DNA from: Haemonchus contortus
Taxonomy: Eukaryota; Nematoda; Chromadorea; Rhabditida; Trichostrongylidae
DNA: 64,000 nucleotides
Direction of reading: 5' to 3'
Assembly (NCBI GenBank): GCA_000469685.2
Contig: LS997566.1
Span: forward strand, 23,761,432 to 23,825,431
Both the position numbers and the translations under genes were made by a program. This document shows, piece by piece, positions 1 through 10,428 of this stretch; within the stretch, counting starts at the first letter, position 1, and every line of letters begins with the position of its first letter. The notes beneath the pieces were generated by a model, which saw only the letters and a list, made by a program, of their open reading frames with translations, was not told the DNA's origin and made no database searches.

Positions 1-545
1 GAGGGAGTAGTCAAGAAGACAAAGAACAACCTGCTCCGCGCTCACTTTTTCGACACTGCTGTTCTTCCTGCTTTGACGTACGCCTCAGGGACTTGGTCTC
101 TACGAAAGCAGGATGAGCATGCTGTCAGCGTTCTCAACGCGCTTTGGAAAGGACGATGCTCGGAATTTCCCTGTGCACGCAAGTGCAGAAGGGAATCCGG
201 AGTTCCGAGCTCCGTCAACGAACGAAGATCAGGGATGCCGTTGACCACGCCAAGAAATCGAAGATCAGGTGAGCCGGACACGTTATGCGATATAGTGATG
301 ACCGTTGGACCAGGGCTGTTACTGACTGGATCCCTCGGGACATCAAACGAACTCCAGGAAGGCCGCCAACGATATGGTCAGACTTCTTCACGAAAGCTCT
401 GAACGAAAGGAATGTTGATCCTCGTGTCCCTGGAGCGATTCATTGGACCACTCTGGCACGTAACAGGGACGAATGGAGACGTTACTGGCGCTAGCTCGAG
501 GAAATCGACGATCAACGGGACGACAGGTGATACAGGTGATACTTT
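1..545 (+). mobile_element. RTE-type non-LTR retrotransposon, 3' end (broken)
   Basis: The plus strand encodes the C-terminal end of a nematode endonuclease/reverse transcriptase polyprotein. The first frame, read from base 1, contains LPALTYASGTWSLRKQDE, matching the thumb-region motif of RTE-clade elements. A frameshift near 190-280 moves the homology to another frame, which holds [20 protein letters not shown] and ends at a stop near 494. The tail carries a short tandem repeat (ACAGGTGAT twice, about 523-542), as expected at an RTE 3' terminus. The window edge cuts the element on the left. It is a pseudogene. Other fragments of the same type lie near 41.6-42.1 kb and 49.7-50.5 kb. Confidence 0.8.
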
Positions 546-1722
546 TTCATCAAGGCAGGCCACACTGACTTTATGGCGTACAACTAAATGTCAAATGGCA
601 ACAGTCTATTATATTATGTCTGCTTTACCAGAAATATTAACCTTAAATTTAAGGGAAACAGCGTTAGCCAACTGCAGCGACACTTTCTACTCGATGTAAA
701 GTAATATGTGTACTCATTCTTCTCCAATGTGGTGGGGAAATAATTGTCAGCAGGGTAGACGGAAACCGTTTCTCACCATAAATCAGCTATTAATTAATAC
801 CTACCAATAAAAGGACGCACAAAGTCACTAGCGTCGACTGTAACATAGTATTGGAGCTAGAAAGAGTAAAAGGAATTAGAGTTCGTTCTTTTTTGGAATT
901 CAGGATAGAAAAACAGTTGGAAATTGCTAGACCATCATTAAGAGCAAAATTATATATAGAATTAGATATAGAGATACGGAGTGCAGTGGGAATCCGAAGA
1001 TAGGTGAAACTTACAAAGTCCCGCTCCTTCAAAAATTTGTTGGCTTTAAAGTGGCCTTCCACATAATGATGTCACACAGTTATCATTTTTTTGAAACTTC
1101 GTAGAAGTAGGTATACTATGCGAATTTCCAAAATTTCCGGAGACCAAAGATTCTTGCTTTCATGAGCTCTACACTTTCTAACGTAACCATGGTCGGTTTG
1201 CAATATTACTGATACGAAATAGAAATGGAAACAGAGGTAGGGCAATGGATAATCTCTCATAGAGGAACCGAAAATGCATTCATGGAAAAGTACATGTAAA
1301 GGGTGATGTTGCTAGGTACTCTGTTTCTCTTTATCTTCCGACTCACGCAAAAAGTCCATTTGAAATTTTGTAGCCCCAGTTAAGTAGTCAAATGGTCTCT
1401 GCGTTCAACCAAATTCGTTTCCCTCGAGCATCCGCACAGCTCTTCCGCGTCTATTACGCCTGAGACACCATAAAACTAATCGAGATGATCATTTAGGCAG
1501 AACACAGAACAAAAAATCAAGCGAGATCCGAAAAATGTGTGCAAATCTATCTTGTTCCTCAAAATATAAAGGTGAATATGACACAGACATTTTTGAACCA
1601 CCTTACTCGCACGGAGAACATTTCGATCTCATTTTGCCGATCAATTTTCCCTTCCCAGCACAGGATGCAGTATTGCTTTGGTCAATTCTGTACCTCGTCT
1701 TGAAAAGGCGAGGGCAAGCGGG
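546..1722. other. non-coding stretch, nothing recognised
   Basis: AT-rich sequence with only short chance ORFs. I see no repeat, RNA gene or coding signature that I can support here. Confidence 0.5.
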
Positions 1723-1793
1723 GTCTCGGCAGTTTCAGGGATAAGAGCACGGTTCCCGTTAAGACAAGTACGGGTTCGAGTCCCGTCCGAGAC
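1723..1793 (+). pseudogene. tRNA-like sequence, probable tRNA pseudogene or SINE head
   Basis: A 7-bp acceptor stem pairs perfectly (GTCTCGG with CCGAGAC). The T arm ACGGGTTCGAGTCCCGT (1770-1786) is a perfect 5-bp stem with the canonical TTCGAGT loop, which also gives a good B box. The 71-nt length fits a tRNA. The D stem forms only with G-U pairs, and I cannot fold a convincing anticodon stem, so an anticodon cannot be assigned. A degenerate tRNA or tRNA-derived repeat is more likely than a working gene. Confidence 0.45.
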
Positions 1794-2311
1794 TGAAGTT
1801 TTATCCATGAACTGTCAACCTTTGAATTCTGTAACTCGTCAGAGAATGCTCAGATTTTCTGGAAAAGAATGCATTTGGTTGCACGAAAAAGTTTTCCTGC
1901 AATCTCATAGTTACCGGGTGGGACTCTTGATATGCTTCAAACGATGAAGGTTCATTCATTCCTGAAGCTCGCAGAAGAACCCGCGAAGAACAATAAACTG
2001 AGCCTTTGGTAGAGGGTCACCGGCATGGGTAAGACATCGTCGTCGGTCCTCGGGTGAAAATTGGTAACGCTTCCACCGAAAAACATTTTGATAGACGCAT
2101 TGGGACCTTGATTAAATTCGCTCTTGTGCTGAGCGGCACTTCAGCGGAAAGACTGGTTAGATATCCTGGCTTGAGTCCTTGAAGGGAGTATAGAAGAAAG
2201 GCTGAGAAGCCGTGAGTGGGATACCTGCGTGCAATGCTCATGACGATTGCTTTAAAATGGAAGTATGAGCTTGTTGCTGCACTGCACACAAAGCACACAA
2301 GCAAGCGTATA
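1794..2311. other. non-coding flank of the mariner copy
   Basis: This contains one 95-codon minus-strand ORF and a competing plus-strand open stretch. Neither shows a domain I recognise. Nothing else is seen. Confidence 0.4.
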
Positions 2312-3544
2312 CAGGGTGCGCCATAAATATGGTAACAAAAATAATGGCGTCCAGAAACCGTAGTTCATATTGATGCATGATAAACTTTTTGAATTATTTA
2401 CTGTGCATCACACCTACAAAACGAACACACCGCCATCTTATATAATCATTCCCTGTACTAATGTAGCTCGAAGACGCTTCGGCTACTCATCGACAATGAC
2501 AGGGTTTCTTGGAAAATTCCTGCCCGGGCTTTTTTCAGTGATTTCTTAGAAGCAGCAACAGTGATGCGTTTTGAAGCGCAGCTTTTCCTCTCCAGCATGG
2601 ACTGTATCCAGCCACCCATCGCGTTGAGGTCCGGGAAATCCGTGGGGGAATTGCAAGCTGGGATTAAGTCGCGAACATTTCCTCAGCCTCAGTCTTGAAC
2701 TTTTCCCATTCGTGAGCAAGTGCGTCGCAGTTTTCAAGTCGTACCCCTAGAAACGTTCTTGACCCACAGCTGCATCATTCCAGAAGAACCCTTCTTAAGA
2801 GGTTCGGATTAAGTTTTGTACTTTTCTCGACCAAAATTTGCGATACCGCTGCGATGGAAGAGATTCTAGCCCAAACTATCATAAAAGAGAGAAAATGACT
2901 AAGAGAGGTGATCTGACTATTCTCGGCGGCTTCAGCACGCGTAGTGTGAAATATGCGTAGACTCAACTGGAACTACTTATATTACGTATACTGGAATCTC
3001 GACATTTCTTCCACGTTAGTCATTTCCCTTTAGTCAGAAAAAAGTCTGTCGAAGCGCGTGCTGCGCGCAAGTAGCGCACAGCCAATGTCTCTTTCCCTTT
3101 AACTTATTCTTGTCAAAATGCTTATGATGCTTTCGAATCCTACTTGGATGCAATTGTATTTACTCTGGGTAGACTCTTCCATCGGATTAGAACATACAAG
3201 CAAATCAGCAGTCATTTTTCTCGTGTTTCTGCAGGTTCTGCATCATACTCCTTCCCAAGAAATTGTATTCGGAAAAAGGGTCGTATAAGAGACAAGACGA
3301 CCATTTCGAGGTTTGTTTTTGGCCTGTCTACGCTGCGCGATTCAAGAGGCTGTCATGTGGGAAATGCTAAAACGAGGAACGATCCCGGAGAAGGATTCAC
3401 ATCTGACGAGTTGAGAGTACCAAAGCAGATTTGTGGGCTAAGGTATATCATGAACAAAAGGGGAGTTGCAGTTTTGGAGAAACTCTCCAAACAAGGAAAT
3501 TACGCACATCCAAAAAGTTGTCACCATATTGATGGCGCACCCCG
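2312..3544 (-). mobile_element. mariner-type DNA transposon with dead transposase
   Basis: The ends are inverted repeats: CAGGGTGCGCCAT at 2312 and ATGGCGCACCCCG ending near 3544. A TA precedes the left end, while the right-hand target TA is degraded. The 1.23-kb length is normal for mariner. The minus strand carries transposase fragments in several frames: an FDRLFSD block near 3040 (first catalytic Asp region), an FMIVWARISS block near 2860-2890 (the usual VMVWAGIS motif), and a tail equivalent to the SPDLN..D..W region near 2600-2700. Stops and frameshifts separate these blocks, so no functional protein is encoded. Confidence 0.72.
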
Positions 3545-4619
3545 TTTACATACATAGATCTCATTGTCATTAATAGCTTAAAAGCTTGAAATACGCTGCA
3601 CTGATTGAAGCCCATAATTTTGGGATATCCTGTAAGCAGAAGTCCACCCTTTTGTACACTATCATATACGTCGCTCCTAGTAAGCCTTCCGTTGCGATAA
3701 AAAAGTAAAGCCAATTGAAGTCGAAGCTGCCCGTGGAGGCGTGTCGGAGGCTCTCGAAACTTTGACTTTTCCATTTCCGAGCATCTTTTACAAGACAACG
3801 CCACGTTTCATCTTTCGTAACACCGGGAGCACTCCCAGTGGATTTACTACCAGAGTCAAGCGATGTGCTTCCAGATATCTCGATAGTTGGGTTCAATCAC
3901 TACATTTTTCACTGTTTTTAACAGTTTTTACCGCATAAGTGAACTCTGAAAGTGGACGAGTTAGTTCCTATGAAAGAGTGCATGACAAATGTTACGGTAC
4001 CATTTGCTTTGCAATCTTACCACAATGGTCTCCAATGAGAGACGTTTACCTTCCAGTGAATTAGTTGCCACCTGACAAATGAATCTTCTGTACAGGTTCG
4101 TAATCAGTCGTGGGCTTGGTCGATCATACTGCTGGAAAATAAGTTCCTTTGCGCTCTTGCGACTATGTTGCTGGGCACAGTTCACGATAACTTTTATTTA
4201 TCCCTCGAAAAGCGGAAGTATAGGTTGGGAACAGTTCATTGGTAGTGAAAAAAGCGACAAAGTTCGCCGACTTTGAGAAAAGAAGGCTCCTCAGAAGAGG
4301 AACAGTAGAGGTTAGACGAGATTGTCAAAGGGTATTCGGACGAGATTTCAGTTGTTGCAGTTGCACGGAGAGCTGAATACATCAAGTCAGAACACTACAT
4401 AACTGCCTTTCACTGTCGCTATGGGTTACACAAGTTGTTTGAACCTCTTACATTGGTTCCCTTGTGATCGGTGCAGCCTCTACAATGCCGGTGAAACTCG
4501 TCCGAGGATACACACGAGTCAATACTTGAGCCTTTATCACGCCCTAACTAGTCCAGGTACTTTGTAAGAGGGGACTCAAATTCATCCTATGTAGTAAGCC
4601 CAGAAACCCTTTTTATTGT
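3545..4619. other. unassigned; overlapping minus-strand open frames at 3448-3896
   Basis: Two overlapping minus-strand frames (108 and 118 codons) read across 3570-3896. One contains QLRLQLALLFYRNGRLTRSD, which reads like protein, but I do not recognise a family, and no clear acceptor/donor pair decides the frame. The rest of the interval shows nothing. Confidence 0.2.
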
Positions 4620-4692
4620 GAACTGTGCCTTTATATAGAATTGAGACTCAATTTTAGACTGTTGTTCCTTATATTGTGTGAAGGCACAGTTC
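4620..4692. repeat. short palindromic MITE-like element
   Basis: A 73-bp unit bounded by the perfect inverted repeat GAACTGTGCCTT (4620-4631) and AAGGCACAGTTC (4681-4692), with an AT-rich interior. Similar half-ends (AAGGCACAGTT) recur near 13696, 14700 and 48602, which suggests a dispersed family. Confidence 0.45.
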
Positions 4693-4970
4693 GTAATGGA
4701 AAAGTTCTGAGATATCCCACTAATATGAGTCTGTGGCTTCCCCATACACTATATGTGGCGCTGTCAGATCGAAAAACAGCCTAGATAGGGCGCTGCAATG
4801 GCTCCGTACCTGTTGTATGCTGCACCAAAGGGGACAAACTTTACAAGGGTTATGTAGGATACACCATTCCCAAGGGCCACCCATGTTGGAATTCTACACA
4901 ACACGTCGTGGCCGACGGCGCCAGTAAAAAATGGCGTTGGGCATTATTGACTCACTAAAGATTCTAGAAC

Positions 4971-4982
4971 GAATACTCTTTC
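4971..4982. repeat. left target-site duplication of the composite PLE
   Basis: GAATACTCTTTC lies immediately left of the PLE sequence and is repeated exactly at 12300-12311. The outermost one or two bases could belong to the element by chance, so the duplication is 10-12 bp. Confidence 0.7.
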
Positions 4983-5227
4983 GTTGTAGACTGTGTTAGC
5001 CTTCGAGGTTTTTAAAAAACAACAGTTTATCACGGCGGCTTACGTTTCGGCGGTATCGCCTTCGTCGGAGCCTGTAAGTCGAAACAATATTTGTGATTCG
5101 TAGGCCACCATTTTAAATTACAAAAAGAGAACTAAGGGAAAGTAAAGCAGAAGCGATGAGCTGACCTGTAACCGGCTGGAGCTGTTTGTCTGCACCCTGA
5201 GCCCGAAGTTCCTCACGGCGCTTTTAT
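4983..5227 (-). repeat. pLTR of the inverted PLE copy, truncated
   Basis: This is the reverse complement of the repeat at 7291-7575. It lacks about 40 bp at the outer end, because it stops at the base corresponding to ACAACG upstream of the ORF start. The hammerhead-like motif is retained at 5037-5072. Confidence 0.8.
5037..5072 (-). ncRNA. hammerhead-ribozyme-like motif in pLTR
   Basis: Read on the minus strand: stem I GGCU/AGCC, core CCGACGA, an extra A, stem II GGCG-AUAC-CGCC, then GAAAC, then cleavage triplet GUA. This is the layout of the minimal type I hammerheads known in PLEs, where stem III is only about 2 bp. The core has C where the consensus CUGANGA has U4, so activity may be weak. 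Confidence 0.55.
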
Positions 5228-5355
5228 ATGTGCTGGGACTCAGAGGTCGGGTCAAGGATTGCTCCAGGGGACCCTCCAAGATGTAAACAACTAATTAAGG
5301 TCATATGAGTTCAGGTCCCTGCCGATGGTCGCGCATCGCCCCTGGTATTGATTTT

Positions 5356-7290
5356 TCAGCGAGTCTGGGTATTTTCACCCGTCACCCCTGCCCCGGCGCC
5401 CCCGCGGGGGTATCGACTGTGTAGATCAAAGCCACACAAGTCTGCGAATGGCGCGAGCTCCCTGGTAATCGCCACGCACTCGTCCTTCCTGTTGATTGTC
5501 GGATTCTTTGCTGCGATCCACAGTGCCTCCAGAGTCTTTCGCGCTGAGATGTCATCTTCACGAGACAGTATCATAACAGAGACCGTCACACCTTCATTCT
5601 CATGGTGCTGTATCCTGTGATCACCGAGAGGAGTGGACTTCCTAGACTTTTTTAACCCATCCAAATGCTCTTTTATCCTAATGCAGAGTGGTCTACCCGT
5701 TTCCCCTACATATTCCTCCCCACACAGTTGGCATGTGATGAGATATACGACTCCTGAGATCATACAATCACCTTCCTTTCCGGAAGGGCAAATTACACAG
5801 GAGTGCGTTTGGCATCTCCGATCATAGAGGCGGTTTCGGACCAACTGCCTTTTGAGGTTCGAGGGGGGAATTTCGACCACTCGCACACTATCCTGGAGAT
5901 CAGCTTTTCGCAGGCAAGCGCGAATGGCAGCGCTCATCTCATCTGAAACGAAAGGTACACAGAAGGGTACCTTCGTGCGCTCTTCCTCTTGCTCATGTTC
6001 CATCCTAGCACGCCTTTTACGCCATGCAGGCTGCCCATTGCAACCATATCCATTCTCCTGCGCAATCTGACGAGCCATTTCCATGGACTCCGCTCTAAAA
6101 TCGCCTTCAGACGAAACTGCAGAAGCCGTTTTAAACATGTTCTTGACAATGGCAGTTTTCGTCTTCAATGGATGCGCTGAACTGCAATGGACTAGGATAT
6201 TCTTACTGCTAGACTTCCGATACCACTTAGTTTTTTGGATACCATGCGAGAATTGTATCTGAACGTTGAGGAAGGCGAGCCAATTCTCTGCCGGTTTTTC
6301 CCTTGTGAACTTAATGTGTTCAGACTGTCTATTAAGTAGTTCGAAACAGGTGTCCATCTCAGTTTGAGTGGAGCACACGACAAAACAGTCGTCGATATAC
6401 CGGCAGTAAATTATTGGCCTTCGTTCCAAGACGGGCTTTTCAACTTTCGACATGAACGCTATAGCCAGCGCTGGTGCTAACCTTGCCCCATAGCTAGTCC
6501 TCTCACTTGCTTATAGTATTCACCCGACCACCTAAAGACGTTGCACTTTAGGCTTTCGTCGAGCAGCAGCATAATGTGCCTGATAGTGAGGCCATACAAA
6601 TTCAGACTAGCATGGTGCTCAGACAGGATTTCTAGTACTGCTTGCAATGCGCTTTCCCTTGGTACGTTTGTATATAATGAAGTCACGTCAAATGACTCCA
6701 TTACATTTCCTCTTTCTAACCTGGCTTCACGTAGTATTCTTAAGAACCCATTAGTGTTTGGCAAGTGTGCTGGGACAAACCGTAATAGTTGTATAAGGAT
6801 TAGGTTGAGAAACCAAGCAATCCTATCCGTAGGGCCACCAACACAACTTATAATGGGTCTTACATTGAACCTGCTAGGGTCCTCTACCTGAATGCCATCC
6901 TGGGGGAGTTTATGAGTTTTAACAAGCAGATACAATACGGGACATATGGGTAGGTCACATTTAAGTCTGCTGATCACAGTTTTTGGCAAGTTCGCCAACT
7001 TCGCCGTCTCCGTCCACACTTTGTTTAGATGCCGATACTGCCTCGTGAATTCCTCTGGGGCAGAAGGACTGTATGTGGATTGATCTTGTAGGTGCAACCG
7101 CGTCATCGCCCGGTCCAAGTCCTGCGAGAGCACTACAAACTCCCCTCCTTTGTCGCTTACGCTTATTTTTATTGCACCCGACTGCGATAATTCCCTGAGT
7201 TCCTTGAGTCCCCGTCTTTGAGCAGCGCTTAGGTTGGGGGGAACGCGTACGCCTATGTTTCGACGGAGCTCTGAGAAGAGTGTTGTTGCG
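5356..7290 (-). pseudogene. PLE polyprotein, 5'-truncated inverted copy with frameshift
   Basis: This corresponds to roughly residues 269-917 of the intact plus-strand protein. It begins inside the region upstream of the RT and runs through RT and the C-terminal GIY-YIG nuclease. A one-base deletion near 6477 (GGGCAAGG against GGGCAGAGG in the other copy) shifts frame inside RT motif B (after GLAMGQ). The YIDDCF catalytic box and the nuclease remain open downstream in the other frame. The few amino-acid differences from the other copy show recent common origin. It cannot make a complete enzyme. Confidence 0.85.
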
Positions 7291-7575
7291 AAGCGCCGTG
7301 AGGAACTTCGGGCTCAGGGTGCAGACAAACAGCTCCAGCCGGTTACAGGTCAGCTCATCGCTTCTGCTTTACTTTCCCTTAGAGTTCTCTTTTTGTAATT
7401 TAAAATGGTGGCCTACGAATCACAAATATTGTTTCGACTTACAGGCTCCGACGAAGGCGATACCGCCGAAACGTAAGCCGCCGTGATAAACTGTTGTTTT
7501 TAAAAACCTCGAAGGCTAACACAGTCTACAACGAAGTGTTTCAATATGCCGAGGTTAATTGAAAGTCGGACATGG
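7291..7575 (+). repeat. PLE pLTR, upstream copy
   Basis: A 285-bp sequence repeated at 12015-12299 with about one indel difference. It starts at AAGCGCCGTGAGG directly after the junction with the inverted body, and it includes the first 10 codons of the PLE ORF. A T-rich stretch and a hammerhead-like motif lie inside. Confidence 0.85.
7444..7479 (+). ncRNA. hammerhead-ribozyme-like motif in pLTR
   Basis: Stem I GGCU (7444-7447) with AGCC (7476-7479), core CCGACGA (7448-7454), stem II GGCG/CGCC, GAAAC (7468-7472), and GUA before the predicted cleavage site. It lies about 70 bp upstream of the PLE ATG. The U4-to-C change in the core is shared by all three pLTRs of this composite. Confidence 0.55.
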
Positions 7576-10299
7576 GATATTCTAAGCTCAGTACCAGCCG
7601 AATATTTCCGACTCGTGAAAGAAGTCTTGTCTCTCCGGCAGAAGATCACTGTGACGAGACAATGCACCCACTTTCTACGCCGGTGCATAAAGCACCACGT
7701 TATCCCGAACTTCATCGCAAACCGTCAGCTACATGAAGTTTGCGGATACCCCGAAGGCTCCCAAGAAGTACGAACGCTGGAGCGACGAATTCTTTTGATG
7801 GCACTCAAGAACAAACGTGATCATTTGTATTCATGTATTACGAAATGTGTTGCTAAAGAATTATGTTGTGAACGATTCTTGCCGGATAACCTTTGGAGGA
7901 GGATAGTGGGTGAGTCGAAACATATTTGTGATTCTATTCGTTCAGTTACCAAAGTAAGATTACAGAAGAAATTCTATGGGTTAGTAAATCAGGAGCGATG
8001 TCAGCTGGCCTCAGAACACACGGGAGCGACCCCTGCAGCTGAAAGGGGGAGCGGCAGTTTTGGGTCTGGGTCCAGAGTCACGGTCATCGGGAACGCAGCA
8101 TTGTCAAACGATGCAGTCGCTCTTTTGGAGTTAGGACCCAGTTACGCCCCTAGCCAATCGCTCGGCCATGGTACACTCCGTAAAATGGTGGGTAGCTTGC
8201 AAGCCCTGCACGATCGCCTCCGTCGCAAAGCTAAAATGGACTCGCTTTCCGAAAACGCTCAGCGTGTAGAACACAATACGGCGATTCCCCCGCTGCCTTT
8301 CCCCGCCATGTTTCTTCCACCACAAGAGCCTAATGTTGTTGCTGATACGAAGTTCCGTCTATTCGCAACAACACTCTTCTCAGAGCTCCGTCGAAACATA
8401 GGCGTACGCGTTCCCCCCAACCTAAGCGCTGCTCAAAGACGGGGACTCAAGGAACTCAGGGAATTATCGCAGTCGGGTGCAATAAAAATAAGCGTAAGCG
8501 ACAAAGGAGGGGAGTTTGTAGTGCTCTCGCAGGACTTGGACCGGGCGATGACGCGGTTGCACCTACAAGATCAATCCACATACAGTCCTTCTGCCCCAGA
8601 GGAATTCACGAGGCAGTATCGGCATCTAAACAAAGTGTGGACGGAGACGGCGAAGTTGGCGAACTTGCCAAAAACTGTGATCAGCAGACTTAAATGTGAC
8701 CTACCCATATGTCCCGTATTGTATCTGCTTGTTAAAACTCATAAACTCCCCCAGGATGGCATTCAGGTAGAGGACCCTAGCAGGTTCAATGTAAGACCCA
8801 TTATAAGTTGTGTTGGTGGCCCTACGGATAGGATTGCTTGGTTTCTCAACCTAATCCTTATACAACTATTACGGTTTGTCCCAGCACACTTGCCAAACAC
8901 TAATGGGTTCTTAAGAATACTACGTGAAGCCAGGTTAGAAAGAGGAAATGTAATGGAGTCATTTGACGTGACTTCATTATATACAAACGTACCAAGGGAA
9001 AGCGCATTGCAAGCAGTACTAGAAATCCTGTCTGAGCACCATGCTAATCTGAATTTGTATGGCCTCACTATCAGGCACATTATGCTGCTGCTCGACGAAA
9101 GCCTAAAGTGCAACGTCTTTAGGTGGTCGGGTGAATACTATAAGCAAGTGAGAGGACTAGCTATGGGGCAGAGGTTAGCACCAGCGCTGGCTATAGCGTT
9201 CATGTCGAAAGTTGAAAAGCCCGTCTTGGAACGAAGGCCAATAATTTACTGCCGGTATATCGACGACTGTTTTGTCGTGTGCTCCACTCAAACTGAGATG
9301 GACACCTGTTTCGAACTACTTAATAGACAGTCTGAACACATTAAGTTCACAAGGGAAAAACCGGCAGAGAATTGGCTCGCCTTCCTCAACGTTCAGATAC
9401 AATTCTCGCATGGTATCCAAAAAAATAAGTGGTATCGGAAGTCTAGCAGTAAGAATATCCTAGTCCATTGCAGTTCAGCGCATCCATTGAAGACGAAAAC
9501 TGCCGTTGTCAAGAACATGTTTAAAACGGCTTCTGCAGTTTCGTCTGAAGGCGATTTTAGAGCGGAGTCCATGGAAATGGCTCGTCAGATTGCGCAGGAG
9601 AATGGATATGGTTGCAATGGGCAGCCTGCATGGCGTAAAAGGCGTGCTAGGATGGAACATGCGCAAGAGGAAGAGCGCACGAAGGTACCCTTCTGTGTAC
9701 CTTTCGTTTCAGATGAGATGAGCGCTGCCATTCGCGCTTGCCTGCGAAAAGCTGATCTCCAGGATAGTGTGCGAGTGGTCGAAATTCCCCCCTCGAACCT
9801 CAAAAGGCAGTTGGTCCGAAACCGCCTCTATGATCGGAGATGCCAAACGCCCTCCTGTGTAATTTGCCCTTCCGGAAAGGAAGGTGATTGTATGATCTCA
9901 GGAGTCGTATATCTCATCACATGCCAACTGTGTGGGGAGGAATATGTAGGGGAAACGGGTAGACCACTCTGCATTAGGATAAAAGAGCATTTGGATGGGT
10001 TAAAAAAGTCTAGGAAGTCCACTCCTCTCGGTGATCACAGGATACAGCACCATGAGAATGAAGGTGTGACGGTCTCTGTTATGATACTGTCTCGTGAAGA
10101 TGACATCTCAGCGCGAAAGACTCTGGAGGCACTGTGGATCGCAGCAAAGAATCCGACAATCAACAGGAAGGACGAGTGCGTGGCGATTACCAGGGAGCTC
10201 GCGCCATTCGCAGACTTGTGTGGCTTTGATCTACACAGTCGATACCCACGCGGGGGCGCCGGGGCAGGGGTGACGGGTGAAAATACCCAGACTCGCTGA
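7546..10299 (+). CDS. Penelope-like element reverse transcriptase / GIY-YIG endonuclease, intact
   Basis: A single open frame of 917 codons. The N-terminal ~300 residues are basic and helix-rich, as in PLE proteins. RT motifs follow in order: SDKGGEFVV near residue 318, KTHK near 397, NVRPIIS near 415, SFDVTSLYTNVP near 472 (motif A), GLAMGQRLAP (motif B) and YIDDCF at 571-576 (catalytic Asp pair). The C-terminal GIY-YIG nuclease has GVVYLITC at 786-793, EEYVGETGRP near 800 with its Arg/His-containing helix RIKEH, and the Glu and Asn of ALWIAAKNPTIN. Paired Cys residues precede the nuclease. All catalytic residues that I can place are present. The ATG lies inside the pLTR. Protein would act in target-primed reverse transcription of its own RNA. 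This element copy is potentially autonomous except for the Tc1 insertion in its 3' flank. Confidence 0.93.
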   Translation: MPRLIESRTWDILSSVPAEYFRLVKEVLSLRQKITVTRQCTHFLRRCIKHHVIPNFIANRQLHEVCGYPEGSQEVRTLERRILLMALKNKRDHLYSCITKCVAKELCCERFLPDNLWRRIVGESKHICDSIRSVTKVRLQKKFYGLVNQERCQLASEHTGATPAAERGSGSFGSGSRVTVIGNAALSNDAVALLELGPSYAPSQSLGHGTLRKMVGSLQALHDRLRRKAKMDSLSENAQRVEHNTAIPPLPFPAMFLPPQEPNVVADTKFRLFATTLFSELRRNIGVRVPPNLSAAQRRGLKELRELSQSGAIKISVSDKGGEFVVLSQDLDRAMTRLHLQDQSTYSPSAPEEFTRQYRHLNKVWTETAKLANLPKTVISRLKCDLPICPVLYLLVKTHKLPQDGIQVEDPSRFNVRPIISCVGGPTDRIAWFLNLILIQLLRFVPAHLPNTNGFLRILREARLERGNVMESFDVTSLYTNVPRESALQAVLEILSEHHANLNLYGLTIRHIMLLLDESLKCNVFRWSGEYYKQVRGLAMGQRLAPALAIAFMSKVEKPVLERRPIIYCRYIDDCFVVCSTQTEMDTCFELLNRQSEHIKFTREKPAENWLAFLNVQIQFSHGIQKNKWYRKSSSKNILVHCSSAHPLKTKTAVVKNMFKTASAVSSEGDFRAESMEMARQIAQENGYGCNGQPAWRKRRARMEHAQEEERTKVPFCVPFVSDEMSAAIRACLRKADLQDSVRVVEIPPSNLKRQLVRNRLYDRRCQTPSCVICPSGKEGDCMISGVVYLITCQLCGEEYVGETGRPLCIRIKEHLDGLKKSRKSTPLGDHRIQHHENEGVTVSVMILSREDDISARKTLEALWIAAKNPTINRKDECVAITRELAPFADLCGFDLHSRYPRGGAGAGVTGENTQTR

Positions 10300-10428
10300 A
10301 AAATCAATACCAGGGGCGATGCGCGACCATCGGCAGGGACCTGACCTCATATGACCTTAATTAGTTGTTTACATCTTGGGGGGTCCCCTGGAGCAATCCT
10401 TGACCCGACCTCTGAGTCCCAGCACATA

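Noticed and set aside
1723..1793. Functional tRNA gene
   Set aside because: Acceptor and T arms are good, but no credible anticodon stem can be folded.
5348..7133. Plus-strand ORFs at 5348-6891 and minus-strand ORFs at 8763-10307
   Set aside because: They are antisense shadows of the PLE polyprotein copies.
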